From assembly GCA_023436945.1 (NCBI GenBank), contig JAEZHG010000056.1, positions 1 through 8,292 on the forward strand: a stretch of DNA of 8,292 bases. Direction: 5' to 3'. Both the position numbers and the translations under genes were made by a program. Below the pieces are notes generated by a model. It worked only from the letters and a program-made list of their open reading frames with translations, ran no database searches and was not told the DNA's origin. Shown one piece after another: positions 1-5,695 of this stretch (position 1 is its first letter; each line of letters begins with the position of its first letter). Origin of the DNA: Pseudomonadota bacterium. GTDB taxonomy: Bacteria; Pseudomonadota; Alphaproteobacteria; Caulobacterales; Caulobacteraceae.

Positions 1-1
1 G

Positions 2-49
2 CTCAATAGATATTGCGGGTGCGGTTTTATTTACCCCCAAGATATTGAG
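2..49. repeat. Imperfect inverted repeat (potential stem-loop) at window edge
   Basis: CTCAATA at 2-8 pairs perfectly with TATTGAG at 43-49. Inside it, TTG (13-15) and GGGT (17-20) can pair with CAA (38-40) and ACCC (33-36), leaving a 12-base AT-rich loop. GATATTG also occurs twice as a direct repeat (9-15 and 41-47). No T-tract follows on the + strand; on the - strand the downstream side lies outside the window. It could be the terminator of a leftward gene to the left, or an operator. The sequence from 1 to about 176 holds no other gene that I can support. Confidence 0.4.
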
Positions 50-93
50 GGCGACGAAATCGTCACAAGACGCCAGAACTGTCTTTAGATCGC

Positions 94-122
94 TGGACGA
101 AACGCTTTGCGGTTCTTATTAT
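94..122 (+). promoter_or_regulatory. Candidate sigma-70-type promoter for the NDUFA12/DUF2155 pair
   Basis: TGGACG at 94-99 (4 of 6 to the -35 consensus) and TATTAT at 117-122 (5 of 6 to the -10 consensus) are exactly 17 bases apart. The predicted start of transcription near 129 would leave about 48 bases of leader before the GTG at 177. This is a match by eye only. Confidence 0.35.
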
Positions 123-176
123 CGAGCCGCGCTGCCGCACACCTTTGGCAGCGAGAATTCAAGTGAGTGCGCCAAC

Positions 177-569
177 GTGCTGAGCAAGATCTTCACCTGG
201 TGGAATGGCGCTACCATTGGCACCCTCTTCACCATTGGCAAGCGTGGTAGCCTGATCGGCACGGACGAGTTTGGTAACCGTTACTACCAGTCGCGCGACA
301 ACGTCTCCTATGACGGTCGCCAGCGTCGCTGGGTCGTGTACAACGGCTATGCCGAAGCCTCGAAGGTTCCGCCGGAATGGCAGGGCTGGCTGCGCTACAC
401 CTATGACGAAGCCCCCAGCGTCAAGCCGCTGCTGCGCAAGTCGTGGGAAAAGGATCACCTGCCGAACCTGACCGGAACGCCCTATGCGCGCCGTCCGCAA
501 GGTTCGCTGCTGGCCCAAGGTCAACGTCCGGCTGCGACCGGCGACTATCAGGCCTGGACCCCGGAATGA
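177..569 (+). CDS. NADH:ubiquinone oxidoreductase subunit NDUFA12 family protein
   Basis: This is a 130-residue homologue of mitochondrial complex I subunit NDUFA12 (B17.2), which alphaproteobacteria carry as an accessory or assembly-related protein of respiratory NADH dehydrogenase at the inner membrane. Family features are present in order: the N-terminal LSKIFTWWNGATIGT, DEFGNRYY (30-37), RRWVVYNG (50-57), VPPEWQGWLRY (64-74) and the C-terminal YQAWTP. I chose the GTG at 177 because homology begins there. An upstream in-frame TTG at 45 adds 44 residues unlike the family. A weak purine stretch, AAGTGAG (161-167), lies about 9 bases upstream of the GTG. The stop codon overlaps the start of the next gene, implying cotranscription and translational coupling. 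Family identity is firm; its precise role in bacterial complex I is less settled than in mitochondria. Confidence 0.93.
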   Translation: MLSKIFTWWNGATIGTLFTIGKRGSLIGTDEFGNRYYQSRDNVSYDGRQRRWVVYNGYAEASKVPPEWQGWLRYTYDEAPSVKPLLRKSWEKDHLPNLTGTPYARRPQGSLLAQGQRPAATGDYQAWTPE

Positions 570-1228
570 TGATGCGTCAGGTCCTGCTGGGCGGTGTGGT
601 CGCAGCAGGCCTGGCTGTGTCAGGCGTCGGCGTGTCCGCCGCCCTGATGGATATTCCGCAAGACGCCGTGCCTGTGCAGGATCCCGTTGGTGATGCCCTG
701 CGCGGTACGGTGCCTGCACCAGCTCCAAAACCCACCACGCCGCCTACGGCTACACCTGCGACGCCTCCTGCCAATATCGAAATCGCGCCTGCGACCGTCC
801 AGCCCGCAGAGGGCGAGATTGTTCAGGAAGAGGTTGAGGGCGAGGTTGAAGAGACCGAAGAGTCTGCTCCGGCTCCTGTCGAGGAACCCGCAGAGCCCGG
901 CCCGCGCCGCCGTCTGCCTGTCGCGATTGTTCAAGCCATCGACAAGACCACGGCCGAGACCATGCGTTTCGAGGTCGAGGTGGGCGGTCGTCCGGTCCGT
1001 TTCTCGCGCTCGCTGATCTTCAAGGTCCGCGCCTGTGAGGTGTCCGGTCCGGGGGAACTGACCGACGACGCGATTGCCTATCTGGAAGTCGGTATCCAGC
1101 CGCGCAATCAGGTGGCCTCGAACGAAGCGCGCCAGATTTTCAAAGGCTGGATGTTTGCATCCTCGCCGAGCGTGAACGCGCTCCAGCACCCGACCTACGA
1201 TGCGTGGGTGATCGGTTGTAAGAACTAA
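566..1228 (+). CDS. Exported DUF2155 domain-containing protein
   Basis: This is a 220-residue protein with three parts. Residues 1 to about 26 form a signal peptide: MMMRQ, a hydrophobic core rich in Val/Ala/Gly, and a VSA-A cleavage region. Residues 30-110 are a low-complexity linker, Pro/Ala/Thr-rich and then Glu-rich (about 81-110). Residues 116-220 match the DUF2155 domain, with VAIVQAIDKTTAETMRFEV near its start and a YDAWVIGC ending. Two domain cysteines, C157 and C218, could form a disulfide in the periplasm. The function of the family is unknown to me; export and an acidic, extended linker suggest an envelope protein. Three consecutive ATG codons (566, 569, 572) are possible starts; the first overlaps the upstream TGA as ATGA, while the third sits better behind the GGA at 563-565. 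The pairing with the NDUFA12 gene appears in other Caulobacterales, as I recall it. A terminator follows 16 bases after the stop. Confidence 0.9.
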   Translation: MMMRQVLLGGVVAAGLAVSGVGVSAALMDIPQDAVPVQDPVGDALRGTVPAPAPKPTTPPTATPATPPANIEIAPATVQPAEGEIVQEEVEGEVEETEESAPAPVEEPAEPGPRRRLPVAIVQAIDKTTAETMRFEVEVGGRPVRFSRSLIFKVRACEVSGPGELTDDAIAYLEVGIQPRNQVASNEARQIFKGWMFASSPSVNALQHPTYDAWVIGCKN

Positions 1229-1244
1229 GGGCCAAGGGCCTCGC

Positions 1245-1269
1245 GGGAAGCTGAAAGGCTTCCCTTTTT
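1245..1269 (+). terminator. Rho-independent terminator after the DUF2155 gene
   Basis: GGGAAGC (1245-1251) pairs perfectly with GCTTCCC (1258-1264) around a 6-base loop and is followed at once by TTTTT (1265-1269). It is oriented for the + strand. On the - strand no T-run follows the hairpin, so the convergent aat gene is not clearly served by it. Confidence 0.9.
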
Positions 1270-1273
1270 CATA

Positions 1274-1963
1274 TCAGGATGAGGCGAGTGCGATCTCTAC
1301 GGCTTCAGCGCCGCTTATGGGATTACGCAGAGCCTCGATATCGCCTTTCAGGCGCAGGGCAGGGCCGAGTTTGCGCAGATAGGCACTCTGCGGGATTTCC
1401 TGAGCGCCGAAACGCGCCAGATGCGGGGTAATGAACTGTGCGTCCAGCAGGGTGAAGCCGCTGCGTTTCAAGCGAGCCACCAGATGCACAAGTGCCACCT
1501 TGGAGGCATCGGTCACGCGGCTGAACATGCTCTCGCCGAAGAAGGCACTGCCCAGCGTCACGCCATAAAGGCCGCCCACGAGCGTTTCGCCCTGCCAGCA
1601 CTCAAGGCTGTGGGCATGGCCCAGCGCGTGAAGTTCGCCATAGAGGCGGCGGATGGGGGCGTTGATCCACGTGTCCTCGCGGCCTGCAGCAGGGGCAGCG
1701 CAGGCATCGACGACCGACAGGAAGGCGGTGTTCACGCGGATGTCGAACGGCTCTGCGCGAACAGTGCGTTTCAAGCGTGAGGGGATGTGGAAGGCATCGA
1801 GCGGAAATATGCCGCGCTCGTCCGGCTCAACGAGAAAGACGCGGGGATCATCCCGCGCCTCGCCCATGGGAAAGACCCCGCTGGCGTAGCAGCGAAGGAG
1901 GGCGGCGGCGTCAAACACCTCGCGCTCCATCGCGCTGAAATCGGGGCCTTCCTCTTCAGTCAA
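1274..1963 (-). CDS. aat: Leucyl/phenylalanyl-tRNA--protein transferase
   Basis: Aat transfers Leu or Phe from charged tRNA to proteins with N-terminal Arg or Lys, marking them for ClpS/ClpAP degradation in the cytoplasm (N-degron pathway). Recognisable blocks, numbered from the TTG start, are CYASGVFPM (25-33), TWIN (98-101), [19 protein letters not shown] (116-134), [12 protein letters not shown] (138-149), [10 protein letters not shown] (152-161) and [19 protein letters not shown] (172-190). D174 and Q176 fall where the E. coli enzyme has its proposed catalytic Asp/Gln pair. The full frame opens with TTG, separated by one base from the accC stop, suggesting translational coupling. The ATG at 1930 (218 residues) is a credible alternative, since family similarity begins near there; neither start has a strong Shine-Dalgarno. 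It is the last gene of the aroQ-accB-accC-aat unit. No poly-T terminator is visible after it. Confidence 0.95.
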   Translation of the reverse strand: MTEEEGPDFSAMEREVFDAAALLRCYASGVFPMGEARDDPRVFLVEPDERGIFPLDAFHIPSRLKRTVRAEPFDIRVNTAFLSVVDACAAPAAGREDTWINAPIRRLYGELHALGHAHSLECWQGETLVGGLYGVTLGSAFFGESMFSRVTDASKVALVHLVARLKRSGFTLLDAQFITPHLARFGAQEIPQSAYLRKLGPALRLKGDIEALRNPISGAEAVEIALASS

Positions 1964-1964
1964 A

Positions 1965-3317
1965 TCAGGCTTTCGCCTTTTGGGCAGCTGCCCATTTTTC
2001 CAGCCAGTGGATGTCGTAGTCGCCGGTCAGAATGTCCGGCTCCTGCAGCAGCTTTTGGAAAAGCGGGATGGTGGTGTCCACGCCGCCGACAACCGTTTCG
2101 CCCAGAGCGCGCTTGAGGCGGGCCAGAGCTTCCTCGCGGTCGCGGCCATGCACGATCAGCTTGCCGATCAGGCTGTCGTAGTACGGCGGGATCGAATAGC
2201 CCGAGAAGATCGCGCTATCGAGACGCACACCCAGACCACCCGGTGCGTGGAAGTCGGTGACCGTGCCCGGCGACGGGGTGAAGGTCTCTGCGTTTTCGGC
2301 GTTGATACGCACTTCGATCGCGTGACCCTTGAACTCGACATTTTCCTGAGTGAACGACAGCGGCAGGCCCGCAGCGATGCGGATCTGTTCGCGCACAAGG
2401 TCCACACCGGTGATCATTTCGGTGACCGGGTGTTCGACCTGCAGGCGGGTGTTCATCTCGATGAAGAAGAACTCGCCGTCTTCCCACAGGAACTCGATGG
2501 TGCCGACGCCCAGATAGCCGATGGCGGCAATGGCCTTGTTGACCACTTCACCGATCTTCTTGCGACCCTCTGCCGACAGGGCAGGGGACGGGGCTTCTTC
2601 CAGAACCTTCTGGTGGCGGCGCTGTAGCGAGCAGTCACGTTCACCGAGGTGGACCACATTACCGTGGCTGTCAGCGATGACCTGAATCTCGATGTGGCGC
2701 GGCTTCTGGAGGTAGCGTTCCATATAGACGGCACCGTTACCGAAGGCGGCCAGCGCCTCGGACTGTGCGGTCTGGACAGCTTCGACCAGATCGTCGGCGG
2801 TCATGGCGACCTTCATGCCGCGACCGCCACCACCAGCGGCGGCCTTGACGATCAGCGGGAAGCCGATGGTCTTGGACGCCTCGATGGCCTGTTCGACGGT
2901 CTCGACTTCGCCGTCAGAGCCCGGAACGACAGGGATGCCGGCATCCTTGACGGTCTGTTTGGCGGTGATCTTGTCGCCCATCACGCGGATGTGGTCCGGC
3001 TTGGGACCGATGAAGGTCATGCCGTGGGCTTCGATGATCTCTGCGAAGCGGGCGTTTTCCGACAGGAAGCCGTAACCCGGGTGGATCGCCTGCGCGCCGG
3101 TGATTTCGGCAGCAGCAATGATCTGCGGGATGTTCAGATACGACTTGGCAGCCGGAGCCGGACCAATGCAGACGCTCTCGTCGGCCAGACGCACCCACAT
3201 GGCACCGCGGTCGGCTTCCGAGTGGATGGCCACCGTCGAGATGCCCATTTCCTTACAGGCGCGATGCACCCGAAGGGCGATTTCGCCGCGGTTGGCGATG
3301 AGAACCTTGGTAAACAT
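1965..3317 (-). CDS. accC: Acetyl-CoA carboxylase, biotin carboxylase subunit
   Basis: AccC uses ATP and bicarbonate to carboxylate the biotin carried on AccB, the first half-reaction of malonyl-CoA synthesis for fatty acids. The protein has 450 residues, the usual length. In order it shows the N-terminal biotin carboxylase domain ([13 protein letters not shown], 4-16), the ATP-grasp glycine loop GGGGRGMK (162-169), ATP-binding K116 and K159, RHIEIQV (207-213), the [12 protein letters not shown] block (226-237) and the catalytic block [14 protein letters not shown] (287-300) containing E287, N289 and R291. R337 matches the conserved biotin/bicarbonate-site arginine, and the C-terminal domain is complete. 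All key residues I checked are present. The ATG lies 8 bases after the accB stop and the gene has only a weak ribosome-binding site, so coupling to accB translation is likely. The carboxyltransferase genes accA and accD are not in the window. Confidence 0.98.
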   Translation of the reverse strand: MFTKVLIANRGEIALRVHRACKEMGISTVAIHSEADRGAMWVRLADESVCIGPAPAAKSYLNIPQIIAAAEITGAQAIHPGYGFLSENARFAEIIEAHGMTFIGPKPDHIRVMGDKITAKQTVKDAGIPVVPGSDGEVETVEQAIEASKTIGFPLIVKAAAGGGGRGMKVAMTADDLVEAVQTAQSEALAAFGNGAVYMERYLQKPRHIEIQVIADSHGNVVHLGERDCSLQRRHQKVLEEAPSPALSAEGRKKIGEVVNKAIAAIGYLGVGTIEFLWEDGEFFFIEMNTRLQVEHPVTEMITGVDLVREQIRIAAGLPLSFTQENVEFKGHAIEVRINAENAETFTPSPGTVTDFHAPGGLGVRLDSAIFSGYSIPPYYDSLIGKLIVHGRDREEALARLKRALGETVVGGVDTTIPLFQKLLQEPDILTGDYDIHWLEKWAAAQKAKA

Positions 3318-3325
3318 GGTCAGAC

Positions 3326-3796
3326 TCAGGCTTCCAGAACGACCAGAGCTTCACCGAACTCGACCGGCTGTGCGTCGCCGACGAGGATTTCAGCCACAAC
3401 GCCATCGCGCGGAGCGGTGATCGGGTTCATGGTCTTCATGGCTTCGACGATCAGCAGGGTCTGGCCCTTCTTGACCTTGGCACCCACGGTGATGAAGGCG
3501 TCAGCGCCCGGAGCCGGTTGCAGGTAGGCGGTGCCAACCATCGGCGATTTCACTTCTTCACCCGAACGGGCAGCCGGAGCCGCAGCGGCCGGGGCAGCGG
3601 CAGCAGCCGGAGCGGCCGGAGCAGCCACCGGAGCCGCAGCGTATTGGACCGGAGCCGCAGCGACAGTCACTTCGCGCTTCACCTTGATCTTCAGGTCGTC
3701 TTTTTCGACTTCGATCTCGGTCAGTTCGGTCTCGTTCAGGATGTTGGCGAGGGCGCGGACCAGTTCGGCGTCGATAGCGGTGTGTTTGTCGGACAT
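3326..3796 (-). CDS. accB: Biotin carboxyl carrier protein of acetyl-CoA carboxylase
   Basis: This 156-residue protein carries biotin between biotin carboxylase and the carboxyltransferase. Residues 1-42 form the N-terminal segment ([22 protein letters not shown]). Residues 44-76 are an Ala/Pro-rich flexible linker. Residues 81-156 form the biotinyl/lipoyl domain, with the biotinylated lysine K121 inside EAMKTMNP. The motif has Thr after the Lys instead of the E. coli Met (AMKM); from memory this is normal for alphaproteobacteria. The start ATG is preceded by a purine-rich AGAAGAAG acting as a modest Shine-Dalgarno. The gene lies 35 bases after aroQ and 8 bases before accC, consistent with one transcript and matched supply of AccB and AccC. 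Confidence 0.97.
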   Translation of the reverse strand: MSDKHTAIDAELVRALANILNETELTEIEVEKDDLKIKVKREVTVAAAPVQYAAAPVAAPAAPAAAAAPAAAAPAARSGEEVKSPMVGTAYLQPAPGADAFITVGAKVKKGQTLLIVEAMKTMNPITAPRDGVVAEILVGDAQPVEFGEALVVLEA

Positions 3797-3831
3797 GTGT
3801 GTCTTCTTCTCTTAAACTTAGCCGTATGCCC

Positions 3832-4275
3832 TTAGGCGCGACGGATGAGGTTCAAGGCCGCCTTGACGGCCAGTTCATACCCTTGGGTGCCAAGGCCGGC
3901 GATCACACCGGTGGCGGCCAGGGAAACATAGGAATGGTGCCGGAAGTCCTCGCGCGCGGCGGGGTTGGACAGGTGGCACTCGATGATCGGGATAGATAGG
4001 GTTTTCAGCGCGTCCAGCAACGCCACAGAGGTGTGGGTAAAGGCAGCAGGATTGATGATCAGAGCCGAGGCTTCCTTGCGGGCCTCCTGAATCCAATCGA
4101 CCAACTGGCCTTCGTGGTTGGACTGGCGGAAAACGACACGTGCGTCTCCGGCGGCGGTCTCACAGCGCTTCTGCACATCTGCGAGGGTTTCGCGTCCATA
4201 GATTTCCGGCTCACGCTCTCCGAGGAGATTGAGGTTCGGACCGTTCAGGACATAGAGGACAGGCGCTTCGGGCAT
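3832..4275 (-). CDS. aroQ: Type II 3-dehydroquinate dehydratase
   Basis: AroQ removes water from 3-dehydroquinate to give 3-dehydroshikimate, the third step of the shikimate pathway to aromatic amino acids; the type II enzyme is usually a dodecamer. From the ATG at 4275 the protein has 147 residues, typical for the family. Visible motifs are [18 protein letters not shown] (10-27) with R21 and the catalytic Y26, SNHEG (52-56), [10 protein letters not shown] (74-83) with N75 and H81, ECHLSNP (99-105) with the catalytic H101, and FRHHSY (111-116) with R112. An in-frame ATG at 4299 would add eight residues (MRAIKQER), but the family's conserved start fits 4275, which also has an AAGAG purine stretch just upstream. 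It is the first gene of the accBC unit. Linkage of aroQ to accBC is a recurring bacterial arrangement. Confidence 0.95.
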   Translation of the reverse strand: MPEAPVLYVLNGPNLNLLGEREPEIYGRETLADVQKRCETAAGDARVVFRQSNHEGQLVDWIQEARKEASALIINPAAFTHTSVALLDALKTLSIPIIECHLSNPAAREDFRHHSYVSLAATGVIAGLGTQGYELAVKAALNLIRRA

Positions 4276-4320
4276 TCGCTCTTGTTTGATGGCACGCATG
4301 ACACGCGCGGAGTCGTGGAC

Positions 4321-4350
4321 TTTCTAGCCTGATCCGGTGGGCTACGCCAA
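4321..4350 (-). promoter_or_regulatory. Candidate promoter of the aroQ-accB-accC-aat unit
   Basis: Read on the - strand, TTGGCG (4350-4345) and TAGAAA (4326-4321) are 18 bases apart, each 4 of 6 to the sigma-70 consensus. Transcription would begin near 4314, leaving about 40 bases before the preferred aroQ ATG at 4275 and only about 15 before the ATG at 4299, which favours the shorter AroQ. The match is weak. Confidence 0.3.
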
Positions 4351-4353
4351 GCA

Positions 4354-4380
4354 TTCGCGAAAATTCTTGACGTAAGGTCA
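4354..4380. promoter_or_regulatory. Two small palindromes upstream of the aroQ promoter (possible operator)
   Basis: TTCGCGAA (4354-4361) is a perfect 8-base palindrome. TGAC (4368-4371) and GTCA (4377-4380) form an inverted repeat with a 5-base spacer. Both lie just upstream of the proposed -35 element of the aroQ unit. I do not recognise either as the site of a named regulator, and short palindromes arise often by chance. Confidence 0.2.
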
Positions 4381-4384
4381 CTCC

Positions 4385-4406
4385 AAGGTCCTGTGAAACA
4401 GGCCTT
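4385..4406 (-). terminator. Hairpin downstream of the PhzF-family gene, without a T-run
   Basis: AAGG (4385-4388) and CCTGT (4390-4394) pair with ACAGG (4398-4402) and CCTT (4403-4406) around a GAA loop, with one bulged T at 4389. The hairpin lies about 30 bases after the stop of the PhzF-family gene. No poly-T follows on either strand, so it could be an inefficient terminator, a 3' stabilising hairpin or chance. Confidence 0.3.
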
Positions 4407-4435
4407 TGAGTGGCAGAAAGGTCGTGAACGTCCCT

Positions 4436-5290
4436 TCAGAAGCCCAGATGGCCCCTAACCGTGACCACGCAATGGCCGCCTACATGAATAATCCCGTTTA
4501 TGTCTGATGATAGTTTGATGTGACCATCACGACCGACGAAACGGCCTTGGCGTGAAGTGTATGACCACTGGCTTTGGCCTAGTTGGCAATAGTGTCTTCG
4601 GTATGCTGCGACGGCACCATTTCCGCTGCCGCATACGGGGTCTTCAGGAACGCCATCGTTAAACGCAAAAGAGCGTACTTCTATGCTGCCGTCGTCATAG
4701 CGGGCGAAGAGTGAGACACCTGTCAGGTCGTTCTGCGCCTCCACACGCCCCGCAGCGAGTGGGTTGGCAACCAGATTAGCGATGGTTTCAACGCTTTCGA
4801 CCTCGGCAATGCCCCATGTGATCCCAACATCAACCGAAGCAAAGGGCAGGTCGGTCAGTTGTATCGAATAGGCCGCGGCCAGATCGGCCTTAGCCTCTTC
4901 CGAAAGCGGTCGGATTTTAGCCTGCGGGAGTTGCAGCACGAAGGTCGAGGATGCTTCATCGACTGTGATGTCGATCAGACCGGCCTTGCACTGCTGAACC
5001 AGTTTTCCGTCACGCGGTAGGTGAAGTCCGGCCTCAACAATGGCGCGAGCGCTGCCTAGCGTCGGGTGTCCTGCAAAGGCTAGTTCCGATGCTGGCGTGA
5101 AGATACGCAGGCGATAATCGGCTGCCGCATCAGTCGCGGGCAGGACAAAAGTCGTTTCTGACAGATTGGTCCAGCGGGCGATTGCCTGCATCTGCTCGTC
5201 GCCCAGGCCCTCGGCGTCGAGAATGACGGCCACCGGATTGCCCATAAGCGGCGTATCCGAAAAGGCATCGACGACCCAGTAACGACGCAT
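4436..5290 (-). CDS. PhzF family isomerase/epimerase-fold protein
   Basis: This 284-residue protein belongs to the PhzF / diaminopimelate-epimerase-fold family, whose founder isomerises trans-2,3-dihydro-3-hydroxyanthranilate in phenazine synthesis; most members have no known substrate. Visible are VVDAFSDTPLMGNPVAV (6-22), the catalytic glutamate E45 in NLSETTFV (42-49), FTPASELAFAGHPTLGS (64-80) in the first half, and PEDPVCGSGNGAVAAY (215-230) in the second, giving the two-lobed layout. I chose the ATG at 5290, which follows GGAG with an 8-base spacing; an upstream in-frame start at 5326 adds 12 residues unlike the family. No phenazine gene lies nearby, so phenazine synthesis is not implied. 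GC in four 60-base lines I counted was about 55%, against about 62% in three lines of accC, hinting at a different history or weaker expression. It appears monocistronic. Confidence 0.92.
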   Translation of the reverse strand: MRRYWVVDAFSDTPLMGNPVAVILDAEGLGDEQMQAIARWTNLSETTFVLPATDAAADYRLRIFTPASELAFAGHPTLGSARAIVEAGLHLPRDGKLVQQCKAGLIDITVDEASSTFVLQLPQAKIRPLSEEAKADLAAAYSIQLTDLPFASVDVGITWGIAEVESVETIANLVANPLAAGRVEAQNDLTGVSLFARYDDGSIEVRSFAFNDGVPEDPVCGSGNGAVAAYRRHYCQLGQSQWSYTSRQGRFVGRDGHIKLSSDINGIIHVGGHCVVTVRGHLGF

Positions 5291-5360
5291 ACTGTCTTCT
5301 CCATTCCGACAACGACTGTCCCGCATCGAGCGCTACGCCTCGTGGATAGGTGACGCAAGA

Positions 5361-5389
5361 TTGAGTTGCGGCGCGCATCGGCCCATATT
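5361..5389 (+). promoter_or_regulatory. Candidate promoter of thiS
   Basis: TTGAGT (5361-5366) and CATATT (5384-5389) are 17 bases apart, each 4 of 6 to the sigma-70 consensus. Transcription would start near 5396, about 45 bases before the thiS TTG. The 150-base region between the PhzF gene and thiS shows no TPP riboswitch that I could recognise. No convincing promoter for the leftward PhzF gene was found there. Confidence 0.3.
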
Positions 5390-5429
5390 CCCAACTGACT
5401 GGCTGGCCCTTCAGGGTGGGCTGATGACT

Positions 5430-5433
5430 GGAG
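5430..5433 (+). promoter_or_regulatory. Ribosome-binding site deciding the thiS TTG start
   Basis: GGAG lies 7 bases before the TTG at 5441. No other start codon in this frame lies close upstream, and the protein family begins at this point, so the TTG is the likely initiation codon. Confidence 0.6.
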
Positions 5434-5440
5434 CGAAGAC

Positions 5441-5638
5441 TTGCGTATCGAAGTGAACGGGCAGGGGCGTGAAACCGCCGCCACCACTGTGCTTGGCCTG
5501 ATCGAGGAGCTGTCGCTTGACCCGCGCAAGGTGGCGGTCGAGCGGAACCTCGAAATCGTGCCGCGTTCGCTTCACGGTTCCACCGAACTGGCCGAGGGCG
5601 ACAAGATCGAACTGGTGCAGTTTGTCGGCGGCGGTTGA
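5441..5638 (+). CDS. thiS: Thiamin biosynthesis sulfur carrier protein ThiS
   Basis: ThiS is a 65-residue ubiquitin-like protein. Its C-terminal Gly-Gly is adenylated and converted to a thiocarboxylate, which supplies sulfur to ThiG for the thiazole ring of thiamin. The sequence opens with MRIEVNGQ, has the beta-grasp pattern ([15 protein letters not shown], 29-43; [16 protein letters not shown], 50-65) and ends in the required glycines. Translation starts at TTG, supported by GGAG 7 bases upstream. Its usual partner thiG is not adjacent: the gene is followed by a strong terminator and then a convergent receptor gene, and a thiG-like start appears 2.6 kb further on. It therefore looks monocistronic. 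The adenylyltransferase ThiF and other thi genes are outside the window. Confidence 0.92.
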   Translation: MRIEVNGQGRETAATTVLGLIEELSLDPRKVAVERNLEIVPRSLHGSTELAEGDKIELVQFVGGG

Positions 5639-5647
5639 TATGAAAAT

Positions 5648-5678
5648 GGCCAGCGTTTTCACGCTGGCCTTTGTTTTT
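5648..5678 (+). terminator. Strong rho-independent terminator between thiS and the receptor gene
   Basis: GGCCAGCGT (5648-5656) pairs perfectly with ACGCTGGCC (5661-5669) around a TTTC loop, followed by TTTGTTTTT (5670-5678). It lies 9 bases after the thiS stop. In the other direction the hairpin lies 26 bases after the receptor stop and is followed by a four-base T-run on the - strand (5646-5643), so it probably serves both genes. Confidence 0.93.
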
Positions 5679-5695
5679 AGGGCTGGTGGCTGTTC

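Noticed and set aside
45..176. N-terminal extension of the NDUFA12-family protein from an upstream TTG
   Set aside because: The added 44 residues do not resemble the family, and the homology begins exactly at the GTG at 177; the proposed promoter also lies inside this stretch.
443..565. Longer form of the DUF2155 protein starting at 443
   Set aside because: It would overlap the NDUFA12 gene over more than 120 bases in another frame and would bury the clear signal peptide that begins at 566.
620..1189. Long - strand ORF opposite the DUF2155 gene
   Set aside because: The + strand frame has a signal peptide and a known domain; the - strand frame is rich in Arg and has no family features.
2649..3527. 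Long + strand ORF opposite accC and accB
   Set aside because: It is the antisense shadow of two strongly conserved genes in GC-rich sequence, with no recognisable domain.
3531..3680. Repetitive sequence within accB as a tandem repeat or CRISPR-like element
   Set aside because: It encodes the Ala/Pro-rich flexible linker common in biotin carrier proteins; the repeats are codon-level and have no spacers.
3326..3796. Thr in place of Met after the biotinylated lysine of AccB as a possible defect
   Set aside because: EAMKTMN is, to my knowledge, the usual alphaproteobacterial form and the rest of the domain is intact.
5424..5456. Ten-codon upstream ORF (ATG to TGA) overlapping the thiS start
   Set aside because: Such short frames are common by chance. 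Its sequence shows no run of attenuator-like codons, and the GGAG inside it fits thiS initiation better.
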